DNA from: Uloborus plumipes | Taxonomy: Eukaryota; Arthropoda; Arachnida; Araneae; Uloboridae | Reading direction: 5' to 3' | Assembly (NCBI GenBank): GCA_038373865.1 | Contig: JAXGGA010001627.1 | Span: 62,001-126,000, forward strand | Length of the DNA stretch: 64,000 nucleotides | Part shown: piece by piece, positions 46,051-56,394 of the stretch | Position numbering within the stretch: the stretch's first letter is position 1 | How the letters are laid out: every line of letters starts with the position of its first letter | Notes under the pieces: generated by a model | Seen by the model: the letters and a program-made list of their open reading frames with translations, nothing else | Database searches by the model: none | What the model was told of the DNA's origin: nothing | Position numbers and translations under genes: made by a program

Positions 46051-46081
46051 GCGAGAGAGTTTTTGTTTTTGTCAGAACACC

Positions 46082-46245
46082 AGGGGCGGATACAAGGGAG
46101 GGACGATGGGGGTGATTGCCCCTCCCTTGGGGACTCTTAACCGGCAATTTTTCGATATCGAAGTTCTAAAAAATACAATCATATAAGAGTTTAATCATGT
46201 CGATCAAGTTGGGAAAGAAGGTTTGAGACTCCCTCCCGGAAAAGC
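46082..46245. mobile_element. Truncated hAT MITE (relative of 22079)
   Basis: It starts CAGGGGCGGATACAAGGG and continues CCCCTCCCTTGGGGACTCTT, matching the reverse of the 22079-22367 element. The right end is missing; family D sequence follows. Confidence 0.6.
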
Positions 46246-46261
46246 ATCGGAATTGAAGTCC

Positions 46262-47020
46262 GAAACCTTCAGTTCGTAAATTATGTCACACTTTATTCGA
46301 GTTATTTGACCACCTCCCCTGTCATAAAATGCCACGCTTTACCTCATCTCCCCTTCTCCCCTGTCATGTTTAAATTTTTACCAAAATGTGTGATGTCATA
46401 CTTCTTGTTCCTTTCTTCTCTTTTTAACCCATTAATGCCTAGCGTCCTTTTTTTAGGACGGTCCAAAAAAGGGTCTGAATTTCCCCAAAATGAACATTTC
46501 AACCAAATTATAGTGTTTAATTAGAACCTTGGTATTATTTCAATTCGGTTTTAAAAGATTGCAGCACATAACCATAGAAAAGTGTGGTCTGTAGCTGTTT
46601 TAATATGATCTTTATCAAAAACTACATCGTTCACAATCTCAAGAAAAAAAGCCAAGTTTTCAAAGTTATTCCCAGCTTAGTTTATGTTAATTGCTGATTT
46701 TATTCCTTCTTACAAAATGTCTTTTTAAATATTATATCGAAGGCAGAAATTTTTTTAAGTAAAACAAGTATGTACCCTCTGGGGTCTATGGTAACTTTTA
46801 AAGGACGATTTTTCTTTCCTTAATATTTTTTTTTTACATAACATTTTTTTAATTATTTTTCCTGTCCATTAAACACTGTTTGTAACCAGTATACAAAATA
46901 TCTTTGAAAAAAAAAAAATGCCTGGCATTAATGGGTAACAAATATCCTAAATTTCACAAACCCCCTTCTCTGTCGAAAAGCGTGACATCTCTTGTGGACA
47001 ACACCAAGCATTAGTGACCT
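46262..47020. repeat. Family D repeat interrupted by piggyBac-like MITE A4
   Basis: The parts 46262-46423 and 46936-47020 carry the TGTCACAC, TGTCATAAAATG and GCGTGACATCTC words typical of family D. The MITE A4 lies between them, so it inserted into an existing D copy. Confidence 0.6.
46428..46935 (+). mobile_element. piggyBac-like MITE, copy A4
   Basis: It starts CCCATTAATGCCTAGCGTCC after TTAA (46424-46427) and ends TGCCTGGCATTAATGGG followed by TAAC, so the right TTAA has lost one T. The 508-bp body matches A3 and A5 along its length. There is no ORF for a transposase. Confidence 0.86.
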
Positions 47021-47318
47021 TTGTGCTCTTATTATTTTAGAACAAAGATGCTTTACCGGCAGATGCGTAACTATTATCTTCTTCAAGGTGTGACAATACT
47101 CCTTCACATTTTTTTAGAGGAGAAAAATTCATATTGGAAAGTGAAGATCATAATAACAGCAATCAATTCCATCAAACAAAAAGTTTTTACGTTATATGAC
47201 ACGAAGATATACGCATAATTTGTCCAAAAAGCACAAATGTCTTTTGTCAGATGTCTCAACATTTAATGAGCTCACATTTTGTGCTTTGAAAAAGGCGTGC
47301 CTTGTAACGCGCAACACG

Positions 47319-47513
47319 CAGGGCCCGATTAAGTCAAGATGGTGTCCAGGTCCTGAGGAAATTTGGTGCCCCTCTCATAAGAAAATCTGCTCATTTTCAA
47401 AGTAATTGCTCCCAAAAAGAGATGAAAAAAAGAAATTTACCCTATTTTGGTGTCCCTAAAATTGTGGTGCTCAGGTCCACGGACCTGTAGGACCGTGCGT
47501 TAATCAGTCCCTG
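47319..47513. mobile_element. hAT-type MITE (CAGGGCC-like tips), TSD GCAACACG/GGAACACA
   Basis: It starts CAGGGCCCGATTAAGTCAAG and ends TTAATCAGTCCCTG. The flanking 8-mers match at 6 of 8 positions. The tips resemble the family at 20776, but the interior (GAAATTTGGTGCCCCTCTCA) differs, so it is a separate subfamily. A partial copy lies at 50174. Confidence 0.82.
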
Positions 47514-47521
47514 GGAACACA

Positions 47522-48605
47522 TGTCTGTTTGTTTCTGCACATTTGTGCTTTTTTAACGTTGTACTATTCTCTTTTATTTTTAAGCATAAACGTATTTTTT
47601 CGTTGCAAAATCTGTTTTTTAAGAATTTCTTTGAATATAGTTCATTTATTATATATTGTCCAGAAATACCAGACTTAAATCTTAATATATTATGCCACAT
47701 AAATTTAACATCTGTGTAATAATTTGTTTTTCTTTTATAGGTAAGTTCCTGCTTGATTTACTCAACTGTTTGGTGAGCGTTTCATTTTCTGTAATGCAAT
47801 TTCTCTAAAAGCTTTGATGAGCTTTTCAAAAGCTTTTATGAAAATAAATATTTTTTATTCGAAAATTTTACTTTTTATAGAAATTTTTTATTTTTGTTGC
47901 AATGTTATTCAAGTTGTTTTCATTTTTTACGAATCCTAATTGCATTGCAAGAGGAATGTGTAATTTTTCCTCTTTCAAGTTTCTAATTTTATTTACTTAC
48001 TGCTGTAACTATACTTGTCTACCCACAACCCATGACGTCATCAAACTTTGATTTTATCTTTTTAGACTGATATAGATCTATTCGAGTGTCCCTCATTAAG
48101 ATTGCCGCATCAATTAAATCATTGTATGAAATTTTCCTTTTTTCATAAAATTGGGATTTTTATTTTTAATTAAATTTTGAAGTTTACATGAAATTGCGAT
48201 GACATGAAATTAAAGATAATGAAATCCGGACAGTTTGTGAATATACGTTCTATGTCGCTAACAAGCCTTCAAATCTTGTTCTGTAAAAATATTTTATTAT
48301 AGCAAAAACCACCAAACAAAGAATTAGACTGTGAAAAACCAATACTTTCTCGATTCAGTACATGTAAAAAAAAGTTTCATACCCTCGCAAATTTCACCCA
48401 AAAGTTCTCCCTATTCCAAACAAAGTATTTTTTCAATTTGTTTGCCGATTTCACGTGGTTTTGCCTTCGGTGTAATCTGATAATCCCTCACGCACACTAT
48501 AATTACTTGATAACTTTAATTCAACAGAATGAGAGAGCGGGGAAAAAACTTTTCTACGTGGATTTATGTCATTCTAGGTTACTAAAGTTACATCGATTTA
48601 TCGAT
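47522..48605. other. AT-rich non-coding DNA
   Basis: No gene or repeat pairing seen. Confidence 0.35.
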
Positions 48606-48990
48606 TAGAATTTCTCTTCCTGATTATCTAAAATCTCTTGCCTCCCTTTTGAAAAAAAAAAAAAAAACGAAAAAGAAGGGGAGCGTCGTGGTGGTTTTCG
48701 ATTTCCTGCGAATTGTTTCCTTCTAAAACCAATCTCGTAGCCCTAGGTGAAACTCCCTGTCCCAGTGAACGAGAAAAAAGGGACCCAGAAGAGCAGACAA
48801 TAGGACCCAATGGCCTATGAAAGGGGTGAGTCACCTAAGCGGTGTGTCCCTTCGCGACGCTGACAGGTCCCTCGTCCCTCCTGTGTTTTACAGCCCGCCA
48901 ATTGGGCCGTGACTAATAAGCGCAGTGGGCAGTCGGAAAAGATGGAATTAAAGGATGATTTTTCTGCTAATTGACACTGATTGGTGATTG
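48606..48990. promoter_or_regulatory. Candidate regulatory island
   Basis: GC-richer patch with GGTGAGTCACC (AP-1-like TGAGTCA near 48828) and GCCAATTGGGCC (near 48897). An A18 run opens it. No exon is supported. Confidence 0.28.
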
Positions 48991-49204
48991 GATGGCGGTG
49001 TTCGTTCAGCCCGTTTTGAAGCTTTTGAAAAAAAAAATTTTGATTTGAAGATGTGTTTAGAACCACTTTGCGGTATTTGAAGAAACTTAAGGAGAGGAAG
49101 AGAGGGCTCTGAAATAACCTTTGTCAGGATTCTTGTAAAGGAAATTAAGTGTGTAAAACTTCCGACATTTTAATTCATTTGCATCATGCACTGAAATATA
49201 GGAA

Positions 49205-49330
49205 AAAAGTAAAGGCGTGAAGCGCCTGCTAGCGAGCCGCCTTGGCGGGGAGTAGTTTCTTGACATTTCCCTCACTACTTTCAGGGCACGAAGTGCCCGT
49301 GCAACGCCGGGCCACGTGCGTGGTATGTCT
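49205..49330. repeat. Dispersed repeat with CGTGCAACGCCGGGC
   Basis: The words GGGCACGAAGTGCCC and CGTGCAACGCCGGGCC are, reversed, close to GCCCGGCGTCGCGTGGG at 56531. This pairing suggests one dispersed family of unknown class in opposite orientation. Confidence 0.45.
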
Positions 49331-50170
49331 TGAAATCGAATGAACATTAAATTATATCAAATAATATAACTTCAGAATGAGGTAAAAGTTAGAGAAGGAG
49401 GACGTTATGCATCAACATGCCGCAGGAAGCTAATCTAGCTGCCCTGGCAGCTAGTAATTTACTAAAGAATGAACAATGTCGTAGCTATCGTCAAGGTTTT
49501 GTTTGGATTATAACCGTACCGAGAAAAAAACGCGCTCAATTTTGGCTATAAATGTGTAGAGAAACCACTGCACGAAAGATAGTCTCCTAATAACTTTTAC
49601 ACAGACTGAAATAATTCCTTGATAGACTAACCGATTTCGATTTGTCAGCCTTGATCTACAGGGAAAATGTGTTTAGAATATATCATCAGGCTCTATTTCT
49701 ATCCAACTTACTAGTAAAATCTGCGCAAAATCTTACTACTCGAAAAGTTTTCTGAATTATTCATCTTTGTTGCTGAAATTTATAAAATAAAATCGATACA
49801 TTTTCTGCAGTTTATTGCCTGTAAAATTCCAGTAGAAGCGATTTTGAAGTCAAAATTATTTCAAGATTAAAAAATTTAAACTAAAAAAAGTGAAAGAAAG
49901 AAAAGGAAACAACTGCAGTCATGTTTCATGGACTACTACATAGTCAAAATTGTCTTTTGAATTAACTTTGCCCGAAATTCATACGTCTTTTAAAACATCC
50001 GAAAATTTCAGCTTTAACTGAAATGCATCAACATTGTTTAGAAGCATAAAAGTAAACGTCTTGACTTTGCTTTTTGACCGAATGTTTTAAAACGGAATAC
50101 AGTATTTGAAAGACTGCCTAGTTCGACTCAAATTCATTGATGCGTACCTACGAGATTAACGGTTGATTGC
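49331..50170. other. AT-rich non-coding DNA
   Basis: No feature seen. Confidence 0.35.
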
Positions 50171-50173
50171 ATT

Positions 50174-50300
50174 GACCGATCAAGTCAAAGAGATGCCATG
50201 TCCTGGAAAAATTTGGTACTCCTCTCACAAGAAAATCCATTTTCAAAATAATAGTATAATCTTAAAACAAAAAGAGGGGAAGAAAAAGTTATGGATTACT
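50174..50300. mobile_element. Partial copy of the 47319 hAT MITE
   Basis: GACCGATCAAGTCAAAGAGA and AATTTGGTACTCCTCTCACA align with the left half of 47319-47513. Both tips are lost. Confidence 0.55.
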
Positions 50301-50324
50301 TTTAACACTGTATAACTACTTTAA

Positions 50325-50814
50325 CCCATTAATGCCTAGCGTCCCTTTTTAGGGACGGTCCAAAAAAGGGTCTGAATTTCCCCAAAATGAACATTTCAAC
50401 CAAATAATAGTGTTCAATTAGTACCTTGGTATTGTTTCAATTCGTTATTAACAGATTGCAGCACATAACCATTGTAAAGTGTGTTCTGTAGCAGTTTTAA
50501 TATAATCTTTATCAAAAATGACATCGTTCACAATCTCAAGAAAAAAAGCTAAGTTTTCAAAGCTATTCCCAGCTTCCCAGTTTATGTTAATTGCTGATTT
50601 TATTTCTTCTTATAAAATGTCTTTTGAAATATTATATCGTGGGCAGAAAAAAATTTAGTAAAAAAAGTATGTACCCTCTGGGGTCGATTTTTCTTTCCTT
50701 AATAAAAAAATTATTTTTTACATAATATTTTTTTACTATTTTTCCTGTCCATTAAACACTGTTTGTAACCAGTACACAAAATATCTTTGGAAAAAAATGT
50801 CAGGCATTAATGGG
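50325..50814 (+). mobile_element. piggyBac-like MITE, copy A5 (complete)
   Basis: It starts CCCATTAATGCCTAGCGTCC and ends TGTCAGGCATTAATGGG, with intact TTAA on both sides (50321-50324 and 50815-50818). It is 490 bp, shorter than A3 through a deletion near GGGGTCGATTTTTC. There is no transposase ORF. Confidence 0.88.
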
Positions 50815-50818
50815 TTAA

Positions 50819-51474
50819 AACATATACACGTCTTTAAAGTATGCTTCAAAAATTCTATTTATATAATAAATATCTGTTTCTGCAGATTTGCTCATCCAAA
50901 GTTCCCTTTTCTTTTAAAAGAGTGCAGAATGTAATGCTGCCTGTTGACTGTAAAAATCCAATTGTACACATATATACGCGCATTCTTTCATACTTCTTCA
51001 TCACTTACAGTGTAAACAAGTGTAAACAAGATATCATGAGAACTTGCTTAAAGCTTTCAACGTGCAACTAAGCCCTTGGAATGCTTATTTATTGCTTAAA
51101 GCAATCCTCGGTACGGGAAGATATACTCCCAGCAGTGACGCCACAGAACCGAGGGGAAGAGCCGATCGCTGAGTCCCCCCTCTTTTCCCTCCTTAACCCC
51201 ATTTGCTCCCCTAGTTTGTTCGAGTTTGAGGGAAAAAAAGCACCCCACCACAAAAAGAGAGGTTCCACAGAAATGATGTTCCTTGCTACTTGTTTTTGGA
51301 ACTGGGTCACATTTTTTCGAAACTCGCTCTCGCTGCACATGTCATCTGCTTCACCTGCTGTACAGCAATCCTTTCTTTTCGATTTTTTTAAGTATCAAAA
51401 GTTGAATTTTTTTTAAGTTCATGCACTGTTATAAATGGAGTGAAACGTTTTTACCTGGAAATTCGGTAAATCTA
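50819..51474. other. Non-coding spacer
   Basis: The part from 51100 to 51340 is less AT-rich with overlapping ORFs on three frames, none recognised. Confidence 0.3.
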
Positions 51475-51812
51475 CACTGCAAAAAAATAGCTGTTGTTTT
51501 TACATTATAATACTGGCAGCAGAGGTTCCAGTTTAAAACTAAAATCACAGTAATAATCTGTAAAACTAGCTATTTTACAGTAATAATCTGTAAAACTAGC
51601 AATTTTAGTTTATTTCTGTAAAATTAGCAATGTTACCATAAAATGAGCTGTATTATACTGTAAAAACAACAGTATAATACTGGCCGCAGAGGTTCCAGTT
51701 TTAAACTGTGAAACTTGCAATTTTACAGGATATTATTGTAAACTAGCAATTTTAGTCTACTACTGTAAAATTAGCTGTATTATACTGTAGAAACATCTAT
51801 TTTTTTACAATG
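51475..51812. mobile_element. Family B MITE, copy 6
   Basis: It runs from CACTGCAAAAAAATAGCTG to CATCTATTTTTTTACAATG, with TA before the left tip and TGTA after the right. Inverted homologue of copy 5. Confidence 0.82.
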
Positions 51813-52204
51813 TGTATCATTTTGACGGGAAGGGTGTTCATGAAGTTGTGCCAGTGTAACAAAATGGATGGGGCTAGAGCAAACGAGAGGTGCGACACCA
51901 AACACGACTTAAGTTGAAACAAAAACATTTTTTGTTATAATATATTTATGTAATACAGTTTTCTATGTGACAAACCAAAGAGAGGGGCAAGGTTAAGTGT
52001 GACATTTCGTGACTAAGAGCGGAAGGAAGGGTCAAATATAATGAAAAAAGGTGTGACATCTTTTACTAACAGCCCCTTTGAAATTTCGATTTCGGGATGG
52101 AAGTTCATCATACACTGTAAAAAATAGATGTTGTTTATGGGTGATTCTACAAAAATGGGCAAATTTGTGTTCCATACTGATTGCTCTTTTTGTTTTTAAT
52201 TTAA
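51475..52204 (-). repeat. Inverted duplication, arm 2
   Basis: It matches 40511-41263 in reverse: family B copy 6 (51475-51812), family D (51815-52110), the tip of a further B copy (52113-52138) and a truncated end of element C (52139-52204). The shared nested insertion proves common origin. Confidence 0.85.
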
Positions 52205-52507
52205 CAACTTTTTTACTTACAGCCCATTTGAAATTTCGACTTCGGGCAGTTTATCACTGCAAAAGTAGCAATTTTACAGTTTATTACTTAGCAATATTAC
52301 GATAAAATTAGCTGTAAGCATGGGTTTCAGTTTAAAACTGTAAAATGCACAGTAATAAATTGTGTAACTAGCAATTTTGCAGTTTATTACTGTAAACTAG
52401 CAATTTTAGTCTATTACTGTAAAATTAACAATTGTACAGCTTAGCACTGTAAAATTGCTGTAAAACTAGCTGCATTATACTGTAAAAACATCATTTTTTT
52501 TACAGTG
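52113..52507. mobile_element. Family B MITE, copy 7, with a truncated element C inside
   Basis: The left tip CACTGTAAAAAATAGATG is followed at 52139 by the GGGTGATTCTACAAAAATGG end of element C, which is cut off at 52204. A short diverged family D piece (52205-52245) and the rest of a B copy follow, ending TTTTTTTACAGTG with TA on both outer sides. The order suggests deletion after duplication. Confidence 0.72.
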
Positions 52508-53159
52508 TAGCAAAGTTTAACGGTATTCATCTTATTGGTGGACTGAAAGAAAATTCCAAAACATCATCGATTATTTATGGGGGCAACTTCCCGAGATTTA
52601 AAAAGTTCCCTCCTGTTATCTGTGAAAGACAAGAATTTTTGCGAAAAGGTTTCCTAAATCTATACAAGTCAAGTATCATGAATCAAATGTCTCTGTTGTG
52701 GAAAACATTTTTAGCTATCAGTGTGCAAATATATCTAGTTTCTTTATTAGGTTGTTTCGCGTTCAGCTCAGCTCTTCACCTCTGACTGAGCTCCACACGA
52801 GGGGGCGAAATACAATTTCCGGATATTGTAGCTTTTGGGCAGATTTGCAGACAAATAATCTGTTCAGAATTTGTTTGTAATCCTCTTTTAACTTCGGCCG
52901 TCTTCTTTTTATGAGCTGCCCTGGTAAATAAGGCGGGAAGCAAGCTCTTACTATAAATACAATTTTTCTGAAAGCACCCGATTTATTCCAGAAACACGAT
53001 CTGCCCTTATTGGGAAGATTTTTCAATTCTTCAGAAAGATTCCTGGTTAGTTTCATTAAGATTGCGGATTTCAAGCAAAACACTTTTTCGTTTTGCTAAA
53101 TATGCTTTTGATAAAATTATACACATGAATTGTTCATCATTATTTTTCAGAAACGTTTC

Positions 53160-53160
<1 letters not shown>
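52508..53160. other. Non-coding spacer
   Basis: No gene recognised. A minus-strand ORF of 106 codons (52763-53083) has no family similarity that I know and no supporting signals. Confidence 0.3.

Positions 53161-53215
<55 letters not shown>
53161..53215. repeat. T55 homopolymer
   Basis: Fifty-five T in a row. The length may be imprecise because such runs are error-prone in sequencing. Confidence 0.9.
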
Positions 53216-53218
<3 letters not shown>

Positions 53219-53797
53219 TGTGTAAGTTTAAAAAAAACCGGGTCTTTACAAACTGTGGTGTTTTTAAAACATTAAATTTTATTTAAACGAGTGTAGTTTT
53301 CACTGACTTGTGAAGAGAATTAATAGATAACATAAAATGTATACAATTGCTGTCCCACTCTTGTCATTTCTCATTTAATGTTTCATATAACCTCACTATA
53401 TTTCTAAATCTATTTATATTGGGCACCCCACAATGAATCTCGTTACCCCCCGTAACCATCAAGCTCCAGAATTGCCCTCGGCTCTTATTATGCGGAACGA
53501 AGCCAACTTCATGACGATGAGAGGAATCGAGAAAATTCAGCTCCTAGAAAGATACGGCGACGCTGTTTAGGTCATAAAATGAGATGCAGAAATTCCGTTC
53601 ATGAAGTAGGACGGTGGTGATATCGGGGACCTAAAATGGGATGGAAAATATTTTGGTTGCGGGAAAGAAGTGGTGGGGAGGTTTCCTCCTAAAGTGGGAA
53701 AAAAAAAAAGAGAAATTCTACTCTTAAGCGAGGACTAAAGTGTTAAAAAAGAACTATGCAGAGGTAGGCGTTCAGAAAAAAGAGTCACTGGTCCAAT

Positions 53798-53853
53798 GGA
53801 CCAGTAAAATTTAGTAATTACTAAATTTAGTAATTACTAAATTTTACTGGTCC
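53798..53853. repeat. Perfect 56-bp palindrome
   Basis: Starts GGACCAGTAAAATTTAG and reads identically on both strands, with TAGTAATTACTA at two symmetric places and AAATTT at the centre. An overlapping short palindrome, ACTGGTCCAATGGACCAGT, begins at 53788. Confidence 0.92.
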
Positions 53854-54125
53854 GTAGACATATTTTAAGGTTCAATACGATGTCCTGGTTTTAAACAACG
53901 AAACTTTAAAGAAAAAATAATAATGTTACATGATATACGGAGACATGTTTTTGATGTTTTCAATAGACAAAAAACAAGAGGTAAAAACCAATTTGTCATG
54001 GTTCTGTAGAAATTTCTTAACCCATTTTCTCATGTAAAGAAAATCTAAACGTAAATGCTAACGTATATAGGCAAGCTTTTAAAAAAATATGATGCTTATA
54101 ACTTTGAAAGAAAAATAGGAATAAA

Positions 54126-54180
54126 ACTGCAGTGTGTGTGTGTGTGTGTGCGTGGTCTCTCTATCTCTATCTCTCTCTCA
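54126..54180. repeat. Microsatellite (GT)n then (CT/CTAT)n
   Basis: Dinucleotide runs GTGTGTGTG and CTCTCTATCTCTAT in sequence. Confidence 0.85.
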
Positions 54181-54245
54181 TGGACCACTAAAATTTATAT
54201 TCTGCTGTTCCAATGACTATATTTTCGTGGTCCTGGACCAGCAGC

Positions 54246-54755
54246 CCACTATTAGTTTTGAGGCATGGAATTAGGGATCCAACTTCTATGACGATGTTTA
54301 CGAAACCGCGATGCTTTTGCCGTTGATGTATTAGAACTTATGCTTTTTCTTTTCTAATTTTCTTTTTTTTTTTTTCGGTCATTGAAACAGAAAAGTATCA
54401 TCAAAGAAATAAAAGAAAGAAGACAAGAAAAAAAAAAGTCGTCGTATTAATGTAGTAGTGAATTGGTGAACTTCATTCCTCTCACGTTCCACTATTTCAT
54501 TCCTCCCGACTTTCTCTTCGTTTAAAAATTGTAGGCAGAAAATATTCTTGATTAATTTTGTCTTTTGGCCATAATTTTCATAAGTAATGCTAATTGATGA
54601 GAAAAAAAAGTCACTGACTGGAACAATTTTGTTTAAAATATCATTTCAGCTTCATCGAAAAATAAATCAGAGGGTGAAAAAGTTTAACACCACTGTTAAA
54701 GAAAACTCGACAACAGTTCTTCAATATAAAATGAAATGTCGATTTAGAGTTTTTA
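54246..54755. other. AT-rich non-coding DNA
   Basis: No feature seen. Confidence 0.35.
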
Positions 54756-54757
54756 CT

Positions 54758-55349
54758 TTACAGTTGATTACTGAAAACTAGCAGTTTATTACCATTAAAT
54801 TACCTGTATTATACTGTAAAAACAACAGTATAATACTGGCAGCAGAGGTTCTGGTTAAAACTGCGAAATGCACTGTAGTAAACTGTGAAACTAGCAATTT
54901 CATAGTTTATTACTGTAAACCAGAAATTTTTACAGTTGACTACTATATATTTTTTTTCTTTTTCATTTAGTTTTTGTTATTTATATATTTTATTATTTAT
55001 TCCTTTAATTACTTTTTTTTCATTCATTTTATTTATTTATTTATTTATTTTCCATTACCTTTATGTAAATATTTGACTTATATTTTTATTTTAATTTATT
55101 ATTAACCAAAATTATTTTTCTTGTGTATATACCAAATTGAATGTTTTCCCATGTGGGTTGTTATGTACATTTTCACATACGTCATCCCGTAATTTGTTAA
55201 ATTTGACATTGTTGAATATGTACAAAGGGATGGCATATTTTTGAAAAAAAAAAAAAAAGTTGACTACTATAAAATTAACGATTTTACAGTTCATTACTGT
55301 AAACTTTGCTGTATTATACTGTAAAAACAGCATTCATTTTTTTTCAGTG
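54758..55349. mobile_element. Family B MITE, copy 8, split by a retroposon
   Basis: The two parts are 54758-54947 and 55258-55349. The right end reads GCATTCATTTTTTTTCAGTG; the left tip is eroded. Excising 54948-55257 plus one 14-bp repeat restores an uninterrupted family B body. Confidence 0.78.
54948..55257 (+). mobile_element. Poly(A)-tailed retroposon with 14-bp TSD
   Basis: The 310-bp insert is flanked by AGTTGACTACTATA on both sides (54934-54947 and 55258-55271), and its 3' end is an A-run of about 15. This is the signature of LINE-type retrotransposition. It may be a 5'-truncated LINE tail, a SINE or a retroposed 3' UTR; the sequence has no coding remnant that I recognise and is very AT-rich in its first half. 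Confidence 0.85.
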
Positions 55350-55566
55350 TGGAGTTGAGGGTCGAACTGGTTTTGGGGTTAAGGAGTCAAAGACAGGAGT
55401 CGATATCTTTAAAATTCCCACAGTCGCAGTCGGTCATTTTTCGTCCGAGTCTGCACTTCTGCCATGTCTGCGGAGTGAGAGTCGGAGTCGGACTGATTTT
55501 GGGGCAAAGAAGTCGGAGACACAGGCTCTGAAATTTTAGGATTCGGAGTCACCGACTCCTCATCCC
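55350..55566. mobile_element. Fragment of an element with GGAGTCGGA repeats
   Basis: Words such as GAGAGTCGGAGTCGGACTG and CACCGACTCCTCATCCCTG recall the (GACTCC)n element at 41888. The right tip would read CAGGGATGAGGAGTCGG in reverse. The left tip and TSD were not found. Confidence 0.45.
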
Positions 55567-55839
55567 TGATAGATACACGACTGCTTCGCGCTATAGCCTC
55601 TTCAGTCCTGATTTTTTCAACCATTTAAATTTCAAGTTTTTGAACCTTTGTTAGGTCTGAATAATACCAAGAAAAAAAATTTGGATTGATGAAAAATAAA
55701 TGCTACAATCTTAGATTTTATAATGCATACTTTTTTTTTTGTTATAATTTGCTTTGAAACCAAATATAAATAACAACTTAAAAGGTACACCTATGTGTAC
55801 CTTCAACTGGGACTGAAGAGGATAGAGGCGATACCGCAT

Positions 55840-56110
55840 GCCAAGCTTTTGATTCATTTGGAGCGGGGGGTCTGATTTATGTGCCGTTTGCCGCGACGCA
55901 GCCTCCGCTTATGAATATTCATCGCTCGCGCTCTGCGTTCATTTTAACGCTTGATTTACGGGCTGCGTTGAAGTGACACATGTTTTCGGTAATCAAATAT
56001 GCGTCATTTGCGGGAACAACCGATGGGCCCTTTTTGTCCACTTGACGGCTGTTCGCGAATTGCGCTAATGGGTACCTGCGCTTATTCTTTGCTGTGTTTT
56101 AATTAGAAGC
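55840..56110. promoter_or_regulatory. Candidate regulatory island
   Basis: A strong composition island without repeats: GC-rich words such as GCCGTTTGCCGCGACGCAGC next to the palindrome ATGAATATTCAT (55911-55922), like a paired POU-domain site, and TAATTAGAAGCTAATGA at the right edge. It has the look of a conserved enhancer. No ORF continues through it. Confidence 0.35.
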
Positions 56111-56394
56111 TAATGACAGAATATTTTGTTTTGTTTCCCTTTTTTTTTCAATACTATACTCGACTGCAACCTTTCTTGACTATGAAGAAGTATGCTGAGA
56201 CCAAGAAAAGGAAGTAGTTCCTTGCGCGGTATCCGAATTTTGGATGAAATTAGATCTTTCCTTTTGGAAATCGGATTAGAGTGTTTCATCTGTGCATATG
56301 TAGTCTTTTTTATTTGTCATAATATTCGTAATTCTTTTAATATTTTCAATTCTACGAGCGGAGTAGCGCGGAAGCGTACAGGCATTTGAATCGA

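Larger units (their letters stand above)
53788..54245. mobile_element. Possible element with CTGGTCCA-type ends
   Basis: The left part CTGGTCCAATGGACCAGTAAA and the right part (CGTGGTCCTGGACCAG near 54225) are roughly inverted. The left end includes the palindrome 53798-53853. No clear TSD was found, so the boundaries are tentative. Confidence 0.35.

Noticed and set aside
52763..53083. 106-codon minus-strand ORF
   Set aside because: No recognisable domain, no splice or conservation evidence; the length is within chance expectation for this composition and window size.
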